Shown: positions 1 to 8,856 of the stretch, piece after piece
How the letters are laid out: each line of letters begins with the position of its first letter
How positions within the stretch are numbered: position 1 is the first letter of the stretch
Assembly (NCBI RefSeq): GCF_000283655.1
Contig: NC_016585.1
Span: 377,001-441,000, forward strand
Reading direction: 5' to 3'
Length of the DNA stretch: 64,000 nucleotides
Source: Azospirillum lipoferum 4B
GTDB taxonomy: Bacteria; Pseudomonadota; Alphaproteobacteria; Azospirillales; Azospirillaceae
Notes under the pieces: model-generated
Told to the model about the DNA's origin: nothing
The model's database searches: none
The model's input: only the letters and a program-made list of their open reading frames with translations
Program-made: the position numbers and the translations under genes

Positions 1-1526
1 TCCCAATGCCCAGCCATCAGCAGGCCGAGCTGGCTGACCGTCACCCGGTCATGGGGCAGCAGCGGGGTGAGGCGCCCGTGATAGGCGACGGTGACGCAGT
101 CGGCCAGCGCCAGGATTTCGTCCAGATCCTCGGAGATCAGCAGCACGCCGGCCCCGGCGGCGCGGGCGTCAAGCAGCCGGCTGTGGACATAGGACACCGC
201 GCCGATATCGAGCCCGCGCGTCGGCTGGCTCGCCAGGATCAGGTCCGGCCCATGGGCCAGCGTGCGGCCCAGGATCAGCTTCTGCATGTTGCCACCCGAC
301 AGCAGCTGCGTGCGGGCATCCGGTCCGGGGCAGCGGACGTCGAACTCCTCGATCACCTCGCGGGCGTAGGCCCGCGCCGCCCCCCGCCGCAGCACGCCGA
401 AGCGGGAAAAGGCGCGGTCGTGATAGCGCTCGGCGATCAGGTTCTCCCAAACCGCCATGGCGCCGACGAGGCCGGCGCTGTGCCGGTCCTCTGGGATGCG
501 GGCGACGCCGCGCCGCACCATGTCGGCCGGTTCGCCATGCTCCACCACGCTGCCTTTCAGCGACAGCCAGCCGGAGTCGGGACGGATCAGGCCGCTGACC
601 AGCTCGGCGAGCGCGGTCTGGCCGTTGCCGGACACACCGGCGATGCCGACCACCTGATGGCGCCGCACCGTCAGGTCGACCCCGTCCAGCAGCGGGCGGC
701 CATGGCCGGAGGCGACGGTGACGCCCGACAGTTCCAGCACCGGCTCGCCAGGGCTGAGCGGGGTCGGGGCAGGCGGCTTGACGCTGCGGCCAACCATCAA
801 CTCGGCCAGTTTGGCGCGGTCGGTGGAGGCGGTGGCGTGGGTGGCGACCAGCTTTCCGCTGCGCAGGACGGCGACGGTGTCGCTGGCGGCAAAGACCTCG
901 TTCATCTTGTGGCTGATGAAGACCACGGCGAGCCCGTCGGCGGTCAGCTTGCGCAGCGTGTCGAACAGCCCGGCCGATTCCTGCGGCGTCAGCACCGCGG
1001 TCGGCTCGTCCAGGATCAGGATGCGGGCGTCGCGGTAGAGCGCCTTCAGGATTTCCGCCCGCTGCCGCTCGCCGACCGACAGGTCGCCGACCGGCGCGTC
1101 CGGCCGAACCTCCAGCCCGAATCTCTGGGAGAGGTCGAGCAGCCGGCGGCGGGCCGCACCCCGGTCGGAGCGCCAGCGCCAAAGCGATTCGGTGCCGACG
1201 GCGATGTTGTCCAGCACCGACAGATTGTCCGCCAGGGTGAAATGCTGGTGGACCATGCCGATGCCGGCCTCCAGCGCCGCGCGGGGCGAGCCCGGCAGCA
1301 GGGGGCGGCCGAACGCCTCGATGCTGCCCTCGTCGGCGACGTAATGGCCGAACAGGATGTTCATCAGGGTGGTCTTGCCGGCGCCATTCTCGCCAAGCAG
1401 CGCCAGCACCTCGCCGGCGCGGAGCGTCAGCGAGATGCCGTCGTTGGCAAGCAGCGGACCGAAGCGCTTGGATATGCCGGCGAGCCGGAGGACGACCTCC
1501 GGCCCGCCCTTCACGGGTGATGACAT
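1..1526 (-). CDS. BMP-type ABC transporter ATP-binding protein, two ABC domains (3' end beyond window)
   Basis: Energises uptake of a nucleoside- or sugar-like solute at the inner membrane. The reading frame starts at ATG 1526 (MSSPVKGGPE) and is still open at base 1. Two ABC cassettes follow one another. The first has Walker A GENGAGKTT near residues 45-53, signature LSVGERQR and Walker B ILILDEPTAVL. The second has the degenerate P-loop GVSGNGQ and signature LSGGNMQK. This duplicated layout is that of RbsA/YufO proteins. The BMP-family binding protein lies 17 bp upstream in the same operon, which favours the YufNOPQ nucleoside-type system. The permeases should lie left of the window. The product class is well supported and the substrate is inferred. 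Confidence 0.9.
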   Translation of the reverse strand, partial: MSSPVKGGPEVVLRLAGISKRFGPLLANDGISLTLRAGEVLALLGENGAGKTTLMNILFGHYVADEGSIEAFGRPLLPGSPRAALEAGIGMVHQHFTLADNLSVLDNIAVGTESLWRWRSDRGAARRRLLDLSQRFGLEVRPDAPVGDLSVGERQRAEILKALYRDARILILDEPTAVLTPQESAGLFDTLRKLTADGLAVVFISHKMNEVFAASDTVAVLRSGKLVATHATASTDRAKLAELMVGRSVKPPAPTPLSPGEPVLELSGVTVASGHGRPLLDGVDLTVRRHQVVGIAGVSGNGQTALAELVSGLIRPDSGWLSLKGSVVEHGEPADMVRRGVARIPEDRHSAGLVGAMAVWENLIAERYHDRAFSRFGVLRRGAARAYAREVIEEFDVRCPGPDARTQLLSGGNMQKLILGRTLAHGPDLILASQPTRGLDIGAVSYVHSRLLDARAAGAGVLLISEDLDEILALADCVTVAYHGRLTPLLPHDRVTVSQLGLLMAGHW

Positions 1527-1543
1527 CGGGAATGCGCCGGGCG

Positions 1544-2584
1544 TCACATCGTCGACTTCGGCTCGGCGTCGTTGACCTTCACGGTGAACTTGCCGTCGCG
1601 GATCTGCTGCTCGCGCTCCTTGACCTTCGCCTTGATCGCGTCGGGAACCTTCGACTCGAAGGTGCCGAGCGGCGCCAGGCTGGAGCCCTTGTGCGCCATC
1701 ATGCTGTAGGGGCCGTAATCCTCGGCCTTGTAGCTGCCGGCCTTCACCGCGGCGATGGCGCGCTCCACCGACGGCTCCATGTGCCACAGGGCGCTGGCGA
1801 CAACGGTGTCCGGATATTGCGGCTGGGTGTCGATGACGTTGCCGATGGCGAGCACCTTGCGCTCCTTGGCCGCGTCCGACACGCCGAAGCGTTCGGCATA
1901 CATCACGTCGGCGCCGCGGTCGATCATGGCGAAGGCGGCTTCCTTGGCCTTCGGCGGGTCGAACCAGGAGCCGATGAAGCTGACCGAGAACTTGACCTGC
2001 GGGTTGACCTCCTTGGCGCCCTCCATGAAGGCGTTCATCAGGCGGTTGACCTCGGGGATCGGATAGCCGCCGACCATGCCGATCATGTTCGACTTTGTCA
2101 TGCCGCCGGCGACCATGCCGGACAGATAGGCGGGCTCCTGGATGTAGTTGTCGAAGACCGAGAAGTTCGGCTCCTGCGGCTTGAAGCTGGAGCCCATGAC
2201 GAAGGCGGTCTTCGGATAATCCTTGGCGACGGTGCGGGCGGCGCGCTCCACCCCGAACACCTCGCCGAACACCAACTGCTGGCCGGCTTCGGCATACTGG
2301 CGCATCACGCGCTCATAGTCGGTGTTGGCGACCGATTCGGCCCAGACATACTCGATGTCGCCACGGTCGGCGGCGGCCTTCAGCGCAACATGGATGCGGC
2401 TGACCCACTGCTGCTCGATCGGAACGGTGTAGATGCCGGCGACCTTCAGCTTGCTTTGCGCGAGTGCCGGCAGGGAGCCGCCGGCCACCGCCGCGAAGGC
2501 CACCGCGGCGACGCCGCACAGCACTGCACGGCGCGTCATTCCCAGAACCGTCATTGCCCGATCCCCCATCCCCCGAACCGACAT
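1544..2584 (-). CDS. BMP family ABC transporter substrate-binding protein
   Basis: Periplasmic receptor of the transporter encoded next to it. Start ATG 2584 is chosen because AAGGGGA lies six bases upstream; the frame is open further upstream but lacks a ribosome site. A signal peptide (TRRAVLCGVAAVAFAAVAGG then PALAQS) leads into the BMP fold: KVAGIYT, YERVMRQYAEAGQQLVFGEVFG, GSSFKPQEPNFSVFD, and later SFIGSWFDPPKAKEAA and DRGADVMYAERFG. Length (346 aa) is normal for BmpA/Med-type nucleoside or thiamine-like binding proteins. It is the first gene of the leftward operon; the ligand cannot be read from sequence. Confidence 0.88.
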   Translation of the reverse strand: MSVRGMGDRAMTVLGMTRRAVLCGVAAVAFAAVAGGSLPALAQSKLKVAGIYTVPIEQQWVSRIHVALKAAADRGDIEYVWAESVANTDYERVMRQYAEAGQQLVFGEVFGVERAARTVAKDYPKTAFVMGSSFKPQEPNFSVFDNYIQEPAYLSGMVAGGMTKSNMIGMVGGYPIPEVNRLMNAFMEGAKEVNPQVKFSVSFIGSWFDPPKAKEAAFAMIDRGADVMYAERFGVSDAAKERKVLAIGNVIDTQPQYPDTVVASALWHMEPSVERAIAAVKAGSYKAEDYGPYSMMAHKGSSLAPLGTFESKVPDAIKAKVKEREQQIRDGKFTVKVNDAEPKSTM

Positions 2585-2855
2585 CGTAAGTCCCCTTCGT
2601 CGCTGAGTATCGTTGGCCGCGTATCGTCGGCAGCAGTGCGGCTGACCCGCATGGTACATGAATACTCGGGAATGCTCCCGCTATCCATCGATCCCACCGG
2701 GGCCGCGCATGCAAATGCAATGAAAATGCCATCTGCCGGAACCGCCACGCGCTTTGTGGATGCGGTGATCCGGCCGGTCAGAATGCTGGCATGTGACCAT
2801 AAATAGGGCAACGCGTCTTGACGACTTGGTCAGGATTGCGGCGCGTCGCATTTAG

Positions 2856-2880
2856 CTCCCTCTCCCGGGGCGGGAGAGGG
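2856..2880. repeat. Short GC-rich hairpin of the interspersed palindrome family
   Basis: CCCTCTCCCG, a GGG loop and CGGGAGAGGG form a perfect 10-bp stem. It is the shortest member of the family also seen at 8631-8830, 11114-11222, 19815-19954 and 21914-22018. The surrounding gap 2585-2916 otherwise holds only the presumed promoter of the leftward BMP operon. No T-run follows on either strand, so a terminator role is not shown. Confidence 0.6.
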
Positions 2881-2916
2881 CGTTTATCGCCATATGCCAT
2901 TATCTTAGCGATCCGG

Positions 2917-3096
2917 TCAGAATCGCGACGTGTCGCCCTCCGACCCCTGGCCGCGCCTGCGAGCGTCGCCCCGGCAACGGTCTGAACAGTATTTCACCTG
3001 CTCCCACACCCGCTCCCACTTTTTCCGCCAGGTGAAAGGACGGTTGCAGACCGGGCAGATCTTGGCGGGGAGGTCGGCCTTCTTCACGCCCCTCAT
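2917..3096 (-). CDS. DUF2256 domain-containing small protein
   Basis: A 59-residue basic protein. It carries the DUF2256 signature almost intact: [38 protein letters not shown]. Four cysteines in two CxxC-type pairs suggest a small zinc ribbon; the biochemical role of the family is unknown. Its ATG (3096) overlaps the IclR stop codon as ATGA, so it is translationally coupled to the regulator and is its operon partner. It is short and easily missed in gene calls. Confidence 0.85.
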   Translation of the reverse strand: MRGVKKADLPAKICPVCNRPFTWRKKWERVWEQVKYCSDRCRGDARRRGQGSEGDTSRF

Positions 3097-3992
3097 GCCG
3101 AACCGCCACCCAGCACCGCGGCAGGCCGGCGCAGAACCGGGTCGAAGGGATTGAGTTGGCGGCTGATGGCGGCGGATTCGCGCTTCAGGATGTCGACCAC
3201 CACCGGCAGCCGTTCCTCGTTCAGCCGCTCGCTGATCGTGCCGACGCTGAGCGCCGCCACCGCGTGCCCGTCGCGGTCCAGCACCGGAACGGCGACGCCG
3301 GACATGCCCGGCAGCAGGCCGGTGGAGCGGCTGGCATAGCCCAAATCCCGCACGCGTGCGATTTCCGTGCGCAGATAGACCTCGTCGATGATGCCCACGC
3401 CCTGCATGCGCGGCAGGTTGAAGCGGATCACCTCCTCCCGCTCCTCCGCATGCAGATAGGCGAGGATGGCGAGGCTGCCCTGGCCGACGCCCAGAGTCAC
3501 CCGGCCGCCGATGTCGCCGGTGAAGGACCGGATGGGGAAGGGACCCTCGCTGCGGTCCAGGCACACCGCGTCGAAGCCGCTGCGCACCAGCAGGAAGATG
3601 GTGTCGCGCAGGGTGGCGGACAGGCGCAGCAGGATCGGCCGGCAGATGTCGCGCAGGTTGTTGGGGTTGCCGGCCTGCGCCGCCAGACCGAACAGGTCGA
3701 TGCCCAGGCGATAGCGCTTGGTCGCGCGGTCCGGCTCCACCATCCCTTCCTCCGCCAGGATCTTCAGCAGGCGGTGGACGGTCGGCGGCGTGAGGTCGAG
3801 CGCGCGGGCGATGTCGGTCAGCCGCGCCCCCGTCTCGTTCGACGACGCCAGCAGCCGTAGGATCGCCAGCCCGCGCTGCAGGCTGGATTTCGCGCCCGTC
3901 TCGTCGCTGCCCGCACTCTCGTTCGGCTTGCCGCGGGTATCGGCGCTCATGCTCCGGCTCCGTGTGAAAATCGGTGATGTTTGCTGCACCAT
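3093..3992 (-). CDS. IclR family transcriptional regulator
   Basis: Likely controls the divergent transport and dehydrogenase operon that starts at 4141. An N-terminal winged helix ([45 protein letters not shown]) is followed by the IclR effector domain ([49 protein letters not shown]). The first ATG is at 3992; a second in frame at 3950 (MSADTRG) removes 14 non-conserved residues and is equally plausible. The 148-bp divergent gap should hold both promoters. IclR proteins commonly sense aromatic or short organic acids; the effector here is unknown. Confidence 0.9.
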   Translation of the reverse strand: MVQQTSPIFTRSRSMSADTRGKPNESAGSDETGAKSSLQRGLAILRLLASSNETGARLTDIARALDLTPPTVHRLLKILAEEGMVEPDRATKRYRLGIDLFGLAAQAGNPNNLRDICRPILLRLSATLRDTIFLLVRSGFDAVCLDRSEGPFPIRSFTGDIGGRVTLGVGQGSLAILAYLHAEEREEVIRFNLPRMQGVGIIDEVYLRTEIARVRDLGYASRSTGLLPGMSGVAVPVLDRDGHAVAALSVGTISERLNEERLPVVVDILKRESAAISRQLNPFDPVLRRPAAVLGGGSA

Positions 3993-4140
3993 CTATTCCG
4001 CATATCGGAATCTTTTGCAAAATCTTTTCTACTGACGGAAAAATCGGATTGACGCCATCGGGGGAGACGCTGAACCATCGGGTCATACAGGTGAGGCCCC
4101 GAAAGACAGTGGCCGGGTCAGCAAGAGGGAGAATTCCCCC

Positions 4141-5232
4141 GTGTCGTTCCTCGAATTGAAAAACATCACCAAGCGTTACGGGCCGCTGACCGCGGTCGGC
4201 GACGTGTCGCTGTCGGTGGAAAAGGGGGAGTTCGTCTCTCTGCTCGGCCCCTCCGGCTGCGGCAAGACCACGACCCTGCAGATGATCGCCGGCTTCGTCG
4301 AACCGTCGGCCGGCACCATCCGGCTGGACGGGCGCGACATCACGCGGGCCAAGGCGAACAGCCGCGGGCTGGGCATCGTGTTCCAGAGCTATGCGCTGTT
4401 CCCGCACATGACCGTGTTCGACAATGTCAGCTTCGGCCTGGAGATGCAGCGCGTGCCCAAGGGCGAGCGCAAGCCGCGGGTGGAAGAGGCGCTGTCGCTG
4501 GTCCACCTTTCCCCCTATGCCAAGCGCTACCCGCGCGAACTGTCGGGCGGCCAGCGGCAGCGCGTGGCGCTGGCGCGCGCTCTGGTGATCCGCCCGCCGG
4601 TGCTGCTGCTGGACGAGCCGCTGTCGAACCTGGACGCCAAGCTGCGCGAGGCGATGCAGTACGAACTGCGCGAGATCCAGCGCAAGGTCGGCACCACCAC
4701 CGTCATGGTCACCCACGACCAGGCGGAGGCCTTCTCGATCAGCGACCGCGTCGTGGTGATGGAGGCCGGGCGCATCACCCAGATCGACCAGCCCTATCGC
4801 ATCTACGAACATCCGGAGACGGAGTTCATCTCCCGCTTCGTCGGCAAGACCAATCTGCTGCCGGGCAAGGTTGCGACGGCGACCGGTGCCGGCGCCACGG
4901 TGTCGCTGGCCGGCATCGCCGTGCCGGTGGAAATGCCGGGCCTGTCGGTGGGCGAGACGGTGACGCTGTGCATCCGGCCGGAAAAGCTGCGGTTGACCCA
5001 GCCGTCCAATGGGTTGCTGACCGGCCGGGTCGCAGACCGCTTCTTCCTGGGCAGCCAGTGGCTCTATCACATCGACGGGCCGCTCGGCACGGTGATGGTG
5101 GTGACGCCGAACGACGGCTCCGCCCCCGCCGACCAGGGGGCGCCGGTGGGCCTTGAATGGACGCCGTCCGTGGTGCGCGTCCATCGCGGCGCCATGGCGG
5201 AGGCGCCCGATGTCGCGCTCGAGGTGACCTGA
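4141..5232 (+). CDS. Spermidine/putrescine-type ABC transporter ATP-binding protein (PotA-like)
   Basis: Cytoplasmic ATPase of a Pot-type importer. GTG start 4141 follows GAGGGAG. Walker [10 protein letters not shown] spans residues 36-44, the Q-loop is [11 protein letters not shown] near 83-93, the signature LSGGQRQR is at 137-144, and Walker B VLLLDEP is at 157-163. A C-terminal TOBE-like region ([20 protein letters not shown]) is typical of PotA/FbpC ATPases. It is first in a tightly packed operon that runs ATPase, permease, permease, [2Fe-2S] protein, two flavoproteins, binding protein. The stop overlaps the next start (TGATG). The order implies that the imported compound is oxidised by the co-encoded dehydrogenase. 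Confidence 0.93.
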   Translation: MSFLELKNITKRYGPLTAVGDVSLSVEKGEFVSLLGPSGCGKTTTLQMIAGFVEPSAGTIRLDGRDITRAKANSRGLGIVFQSYALFPHMTVFDNVSFGLEMQRVPKGERKPRVEEALSLVHLSPYAKRYPRELSGGQRQRVALARALVIRPPVLLLDEPLSNLDAKLREAMQYELREIQRKVGTTTVMVTHDQAEAFSISDRVVVMEAGRITQIDQPYRIYEHPETEFISRFVGKTNLLPGKVATATGAGATVSLAGIAVPVEMPGLSVGETVTLCIRPEKLRLTQPSNGLLTGRVADRFFLGSQWLYHIDGPLGTVMVVTPNDGSAPADQGAPVGLEWTPSVVRVHRGAMAEAPDVALEVT

Positions 5233-6137
5233 TGAGCGCCGCCCTTCCCGACGCCGCCCCGGCATCGCCGGGCGACGAGACGCCGGAACGCCGCGTGCGC
5301 TCCGCCCCGCTGTTCCTGTCGGCGCCGGCGGCGCTGCTGTTCGTGGCGCTGGTGCTGACGCCGCTGTTCCTGACGGCGCTGCTGTCCTTCAACCAGTTCG
5401 ACTATGCGACCGGGCGCACCGGCGGCTTCACGCTGGAGCATTACCTGTCGGTGCTGACCGACGAGTATTACCTGGAGATCTTCTTCCGCACCTTCCGCAT
5501 CTCGGCGCTGGCGACCGCCATCTGCGTGGTGATCGGCGTGCCGGAGGCCTACATCCTCAGCCGCATGGGCAATCCCTGGCGCTCGATCTTCCTGCTGGTG
5601 ATCCTGGCGCCGCTGCTGGTCTCCGTCGTGGTCCGCGCCTTCGGCTGGAGCATGCTGCTGGGGCCGGAAGGGCCGGTGAACGCGGCGCTGATCGCGCTCG
5701 GTATCGGCAGGATGAAGCTGCTCTATACCGAAGGCACGGTGGTGGTGGCGCTGGTCCACGTCATGCTGCCCTTCATGGTCATCCCGGTCTGGACCTCGCT
5801 GCAGAAGCTGGACCCGGCGGTGGAGCAGGCGGCGCTGTCCTTCGGCGCCTCGCGCGGGACGGCCATCGTCCGGGTGGTGGCGCCGCAGATCCTGCCCGGC
5901 ATCCTGTCGGGAAGCCTGATCGTCTTCGGCCTCAGCGCCAGCGCCTTCGCCATCCCCGGCCTGCTGGGCGGGCGGCGTCTGAAGATGGTCGCGACCGTGG
6001 TCTACGACCAGTATCTCAGCGACCTGAACTGGCCGATGGGCGCCGCCGTCGCCGTGATCCTGCTGGCCGCCAACCTGATCATCATGCTGACCTACCACCG
6101 CATGGTGGAAGGCCATTACCGCCGCCGGCTGGGGTGA
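5232..6137 (+). CDS. ABC transporter permease (PotB-like)
   Basis: First inner-membrane subunit of the Pot-type importer, 301 aa. About six hydrophobic segments are visible, beginning with [20 protein letters not shown]. The EAA loop that docks the ATPase reads [22 protein letters not shown]. The start ATG overlaps the upstream stop, so it is translationally coupled. A longer in-frame start at 5157 lies inside the ATPase gene and is rejected. Confidence 0.9.
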   Translation: MSAALPDAAPASPGDETPERRVRSAPLFLSAPAALLFVALVLTPLFLTALLSFNQFDYATGRTGGFTLEHYLSVLTDEYYLEIFFRTFRISALATAICVVIGVPEAYILSRMGNPWRSIFLLVILAPLLVSVVVRAFGWSMLLGPEGPVNAALIALGIGRMKLLYTEGTVVVALVHVMLPFMVIPVWTSLQKLDPAVEQAALSFGASRGTAIVRVVAPQILPGILSGSLIVFGLSASAFAIPGLLGGRRLKMVATVVYDQYLSDLNWPMGAAVAVILLAANLIIMLTYHRMVEGHYRRRLG

Positions 6138-6144
6138 GAATGCC

Positions 6145-6939
6145 ATGACCCGCAACGGACCCGTCGCCCTTCTTTTCCATGCGCTGGTCGTCATCTTCAT
6201 GCTGGCGCCGCTGGCCATCGTCTGCCTCGTCGCCTTCACACCCGAGAACACGCTGTCGCTGCCGACCAAGGGCTTTTCGCTGCGCTGGTTCGAGGCGGTG
6301 TTCCACCACCCCGACTTCGTCCAGTCCTTCTGGAACAGCCTGTGGCTGGCCTTCCTGGCGGCGACGCTGGCGGTGGCGCTGGCGGTGCCGGCCTCGCTGG
6401 CCATCACGCGCTGGGAGTTTCCCGGCCGCGGCTTCCTCAACGCGCTGTTCCTGTCGCCGCTGATCATCCCTCATCTGGTGCTGGGCGTCGCCATGCTTCG
6501 CCTGTTCGCGGTGATCGGCGCCACGGGTAGCTTCGGCTGGCTGGTGGCGGCCCATATCGTGATCGTCACGCCCTATGTGATGCGCCTGCTGATCGCTGCC
6601 ATCTCCGGCTTCGACCGCAGCGTGGAGCAGGCCGCGTTCTCGCTGGGCGCCAGCGAGGCGACGGTGTTCCGCCGCGTCACCCTGCCGATGATCCTGCCCG
6701 GCGTCACCGGCGGCTGGCTGATCGCCTTCATCAACAGCTTCGACGAGCTGACCATGTCCATCTTCATCACCTCGCCGTCCACGGTGACGCTGCCGGTGCG
6801 GATGTACATGTACGCCACCGAATCCATCGACCCGATGATGGCGGCGGTGTCGGCTCTGATCATCGGCATCACCGCGGTCGCCGTGCTTCTGCTCGACCGT
6901 GTCTATGGGTTGGACCGCATCCTCGTCGGCCAGCACTGA
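6145..6939 (+). CDS. ABC transporter permease (PotC-like)
   Basis: Second permease subunit, 264 aa, seven bases after the first. Six hydrophobic helices are visible; the EAA motif is EQAAFSLGASEATVFRRVTLP. The end ITAVAVLLLDRVYGLDR is characteristic of PotC/YdcV-type permeases. It forms a heterodimer with the product of 5232-6137. Confidence 0.9.
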   Translation: MTRNGPVALLFHALVVIFMLAPLAIVCLVAFTPENTLSLPTKGFSLRWFEAVFHHPDFVQSFWNSLWLAFLAATLAVALAVPASLAITRWEFPGRGFLNALFLSPLIIPHLVLGVAMLRLFAVIGATGSFGWLVAAHIVIVTPYVMRLLIAAISGFDRSVEQAAFSLGASEATVFRRVTLPMILPGVTGGWLIAFINSFDELTMSIFITSPSTVTLPVRMYMYATESIDPMMAAVSALIIGITAVAVLLLDRVYGLDRILVGQH

Positions 6940-6979
6940 GCATCCGCTCCGGCCGTCCTCTCTTCGGAGACCATTCATC

Positions 6980-7270
6980 ATGGCTTTGCTGCAGCGTGTG
7001 GCCGAACAGGGCCGGCGCGTGGTCCGCTTCACCCTCGACGGGCGCCCGGTGGAGGCGCTGGAGGGCGACACCGTCATGACCGCCATGCTCACCAACGGGG
7101 AGCGGCTGCGCCGCACGGAGTTCGCCGATGCCCCGCGTGCCGGCTTCTGCATGATGGGCGCCTGTCAGGATTGCTGGGTGCGGACGGAGGAGGGCGAGCG
7201 GCTGCGCGCCTGCGGCACCTTCATCGCCGACGGCATGCGGCTGCTCAGCAACGGGGAGTGGACGTCGTGA
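6980..7270 (+). CDS. [2Fe-2S] ferredoxin-like subunit of a flavin dehydrogenase (HcnA/opine-oxidase gamma type)
   Basis: A 96-residue electron-transfer subunit. It carries VRFTLDGRPVEALEGDTVMTAML and the cysteines of CMMGACQDCWVRTEEGERLRAC, the pattern of the small [2Fe-2S] subunits of hydrogen cyanide synthase, opine oxidase and D-hydroxyproline dehydrogenase. GGAGA sits nine bases before ATG 6980. Its stop overlaps the GTG start of the next gene, as expected for subunits of one complex. Confidence 0.85.
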   Translation: MALLQRVAEQGRRVVRFTLDGRPVEALEGDTVMTAMLTNGERLRRTEFADAPRAGFCMMGACQDCWVRTEEGERLRACGTFIADGMRLLSNGEWTS

Positions 7271-8856
7271 GCGGGGTTCTCCCTCCCGTCATCGTCGGCG
7301 CCGGTCCGGCCGGCATCCGCGCGGCGGAGCGGCTGGTCGCCGCCGGGCTGCGCCCGGTGGTGGTGGACGAAGCCGCGCGCTGGGGCGGCCAGATCTACCG
7401 CCAGCCGCCGGAAGGAGGCTTCACCCGGCCGAAGACGGCGCTGTACGGGTTCGAGGCGGGCAAGGCCGATGCGGTCCACCGCGCCATGGCGGCGATCCGC
7501 GACCGCGTGGACTACCGCCCGCGCACGCTGGTGTGGAACTGCGAGGATGGGGCGCTCGACCTGCTGTGCGACGGCGGCAGCGAGACTCTGCCCTTCAGCC
7601 ATCTGATCCTGGCGACCGGCGCCACCGACCGCGTGCTGCCCTTCCCCGGCTGGACGCTGCCCGGCGTTTTCACGCTGGGCGGATCGCAGGTGGCGCTGAA
7701 GTTCCAGGGCTGTTCCGTCGGCCGGCGGGTGGCCTTCCTCGGCACCGGGCCGCTGCTCTATCTGGTCGCCTACCAGTATCTGAAGGCCGGGGTCGAAGTG
7801 GCGGGGGTGTTCGACACCACCTCCTTCGCCGCGCAGGCGCGCGCCACCCCCGGCATGCTGCGCGACCCGGTGACGCTGGCGAAGGGGCTGCTGTTCGTCG
7901 GCTGGCTGCGCACCCATGGCGTGCCGATCCACAACGGCGTCCGACCGGTGCGTGCCGAGGGCGCGGAACGGGTCGATGCGCTGGTCTGGCGCGATGCCCG
8001 CGGGCGGGAGCGTCGCACCTCCTGCGACGCCGTCGCCTTCGGACTGGGGCTGCGGTCGGAGACGCAACTGGCCGACCTCGCCGGCTGCCGCTTCCGTTTC
8101 GACGAGGCCGACCGGGCATGGATTCCAGAGCGGGACGGGGCAGGGCGCAGCTCGGTTCCGGGCGTGTATCTGGCAGGCGATGGCAGCGGCATCGCCGGCG
8201 CCGATGCGGCGGAACTGGCGGGGGAGCGCGCGGCGCTGGCCCTGCTGGAGGATCGCGGGTTGCCGGTGGACGGTGCGCGGGTGCGGGAGCTTGACGGCCG
8301 GCTCACCCGCATCGCCGCTTTCCGCCGGGTGCTGAACGCCGCCTTCCCGTTCCCGGCGGATTGGGCCGACAGCATTGCCGACGACACCATGATCTGCCGC
8401 TGCGAAGGCGTGACGGCCGGCGCCCTGCGCGAGGTCGCCCGCAGCGGACAGGCCCGTGAGATGAACCGCGCCAAGGCGCTGACCCGCGCCGGCATGGGCC
8501 GCTGTCAGGGTCGCATATGCGGCGCCACCGCGGCGGAGCTGCTGTCCCGCACGCTCGGCACCGGCCCGGATGGCGTCGGGCGTTTGCGTGCGCAGCCGCC
8601 GATCAAGCCTCTTCCTATCGCGACCGTTGTCCCCTCTCCCCCCCGCTCACGCGCAAACGAAGTTTGCGCTGACGCGACAGGCGGACCAGAGGTCCGCCGA
8701 AAGCGGGGAGAGGGTCAGGGTGAGGGGGACGCATCGCGAGGATCCGGTCGGGTATCCGCAACGCCCCATCCCGCCACAAGCGCTCCGCCGCGCGTCCCCC
8801 TCACCCAACCCTCTCCCCGGGGGGGAGAGGGCTCCAGCGGCAGGGAGGTCGCATGA
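7267..8856 (+). CDS. FAD/NAD(P)-dependent oxidoreductase, HcnB/OoxA-like alpha subunit with repeat-derived C-terminal tail
   Basis: FAD subunit of the three-part dehydrogenase. GTG 7267 overlaps the upstream TGA (GTGA). An N-terminal Rossmann motif (VIVGAGPAGIRAAERL) and a second dinucleotide site (RRVAFLGTGPLLYLVAYQYL) are followed by a BFD-like cysteine cluster (MICRCEGVTAGALREV, GMGRCQGRICG) that ends the normal family. About 90 further residues, rich in P, G, R and S, are encoded by the palindromic repeat at 8631-8830. The true stop has been displaced into the repeat, and the ATGA overlap with the next gene is formed there. The tail is probably disordered. Substrate class (opine, D-amino acid or hydroxyproline-like) is inferred from homologous complexes. 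Confidence 0.85.
   Translation: MSGVLPPVIVGAGPAGIRAAERLVAAGLRPVVVDEAARWGGQIYRQPPEGGFTRPKTALYGFEAGKADAVHRAMAAIRDRVDYRPRTLVWNCEDGALDLLCDGGSETLPFSHLILATGATDRVLPFPGWTLPGVFTLGGSQVALKFQGCSVGRRVAFLGTGPLLYLVAYQYLKAGVEVAGVFDTTSFAAQARATPGMLRDPVTLAKGLLFVGWLRTHGVPIHNGVRPVRAEGAERVDALVWRDARGRERRTSCDAVAFGLGLRSETQLADLAGCRFRFDEADRAWIPERDGAGRSSVPGVYLAGDGSGIAGADAAELAGERAALALLEDRGLPVDGARVRELDGRLTRIAAFRRVLNAAFPFPADWADSIADDTMICRCEGVTAGALREVARSGQAREMNRAKALTRAGMGRCQGRICGATAAELLSRTLGTGPDGVGRLRAQPPIKPLPIATVVPSPPRSRANEVCADATGGPEVRRKRGEGQGEGDASRGSGRVSATPHPATSAPPRVPLTQPSPRGGEGSSGREVA
8631..8830. repeat. Long interspersed palindromic element inside a coding region
   Basis: Outer arms CCCTCTCCCC and GGGGAGAGGG enclose two perfect hairpins, GCGCAAAC-GAA-GTTTGCGC and GGCGGACC-AGA-GGTCCGCC. 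A second long inverted pair links 8704-8730 with 8794-8820 (GTGAGGGGGAC against GTCCCCCTCAC). The element supplies the last 70 or so codons of the flavoprotein ending at 8856, so it has been tolerated as coding sequence. Confidence 0.75.

Noticed and set aside
2917-5265. A 782-codon leftward frame spanning the IclR and PotA-like genes
   Set aside because: Composition is arginine/histidine/glycine-rich low-complexity; the real genes in other frames have complete domains. Only its last 60 codons are a real gene (DUF2256).
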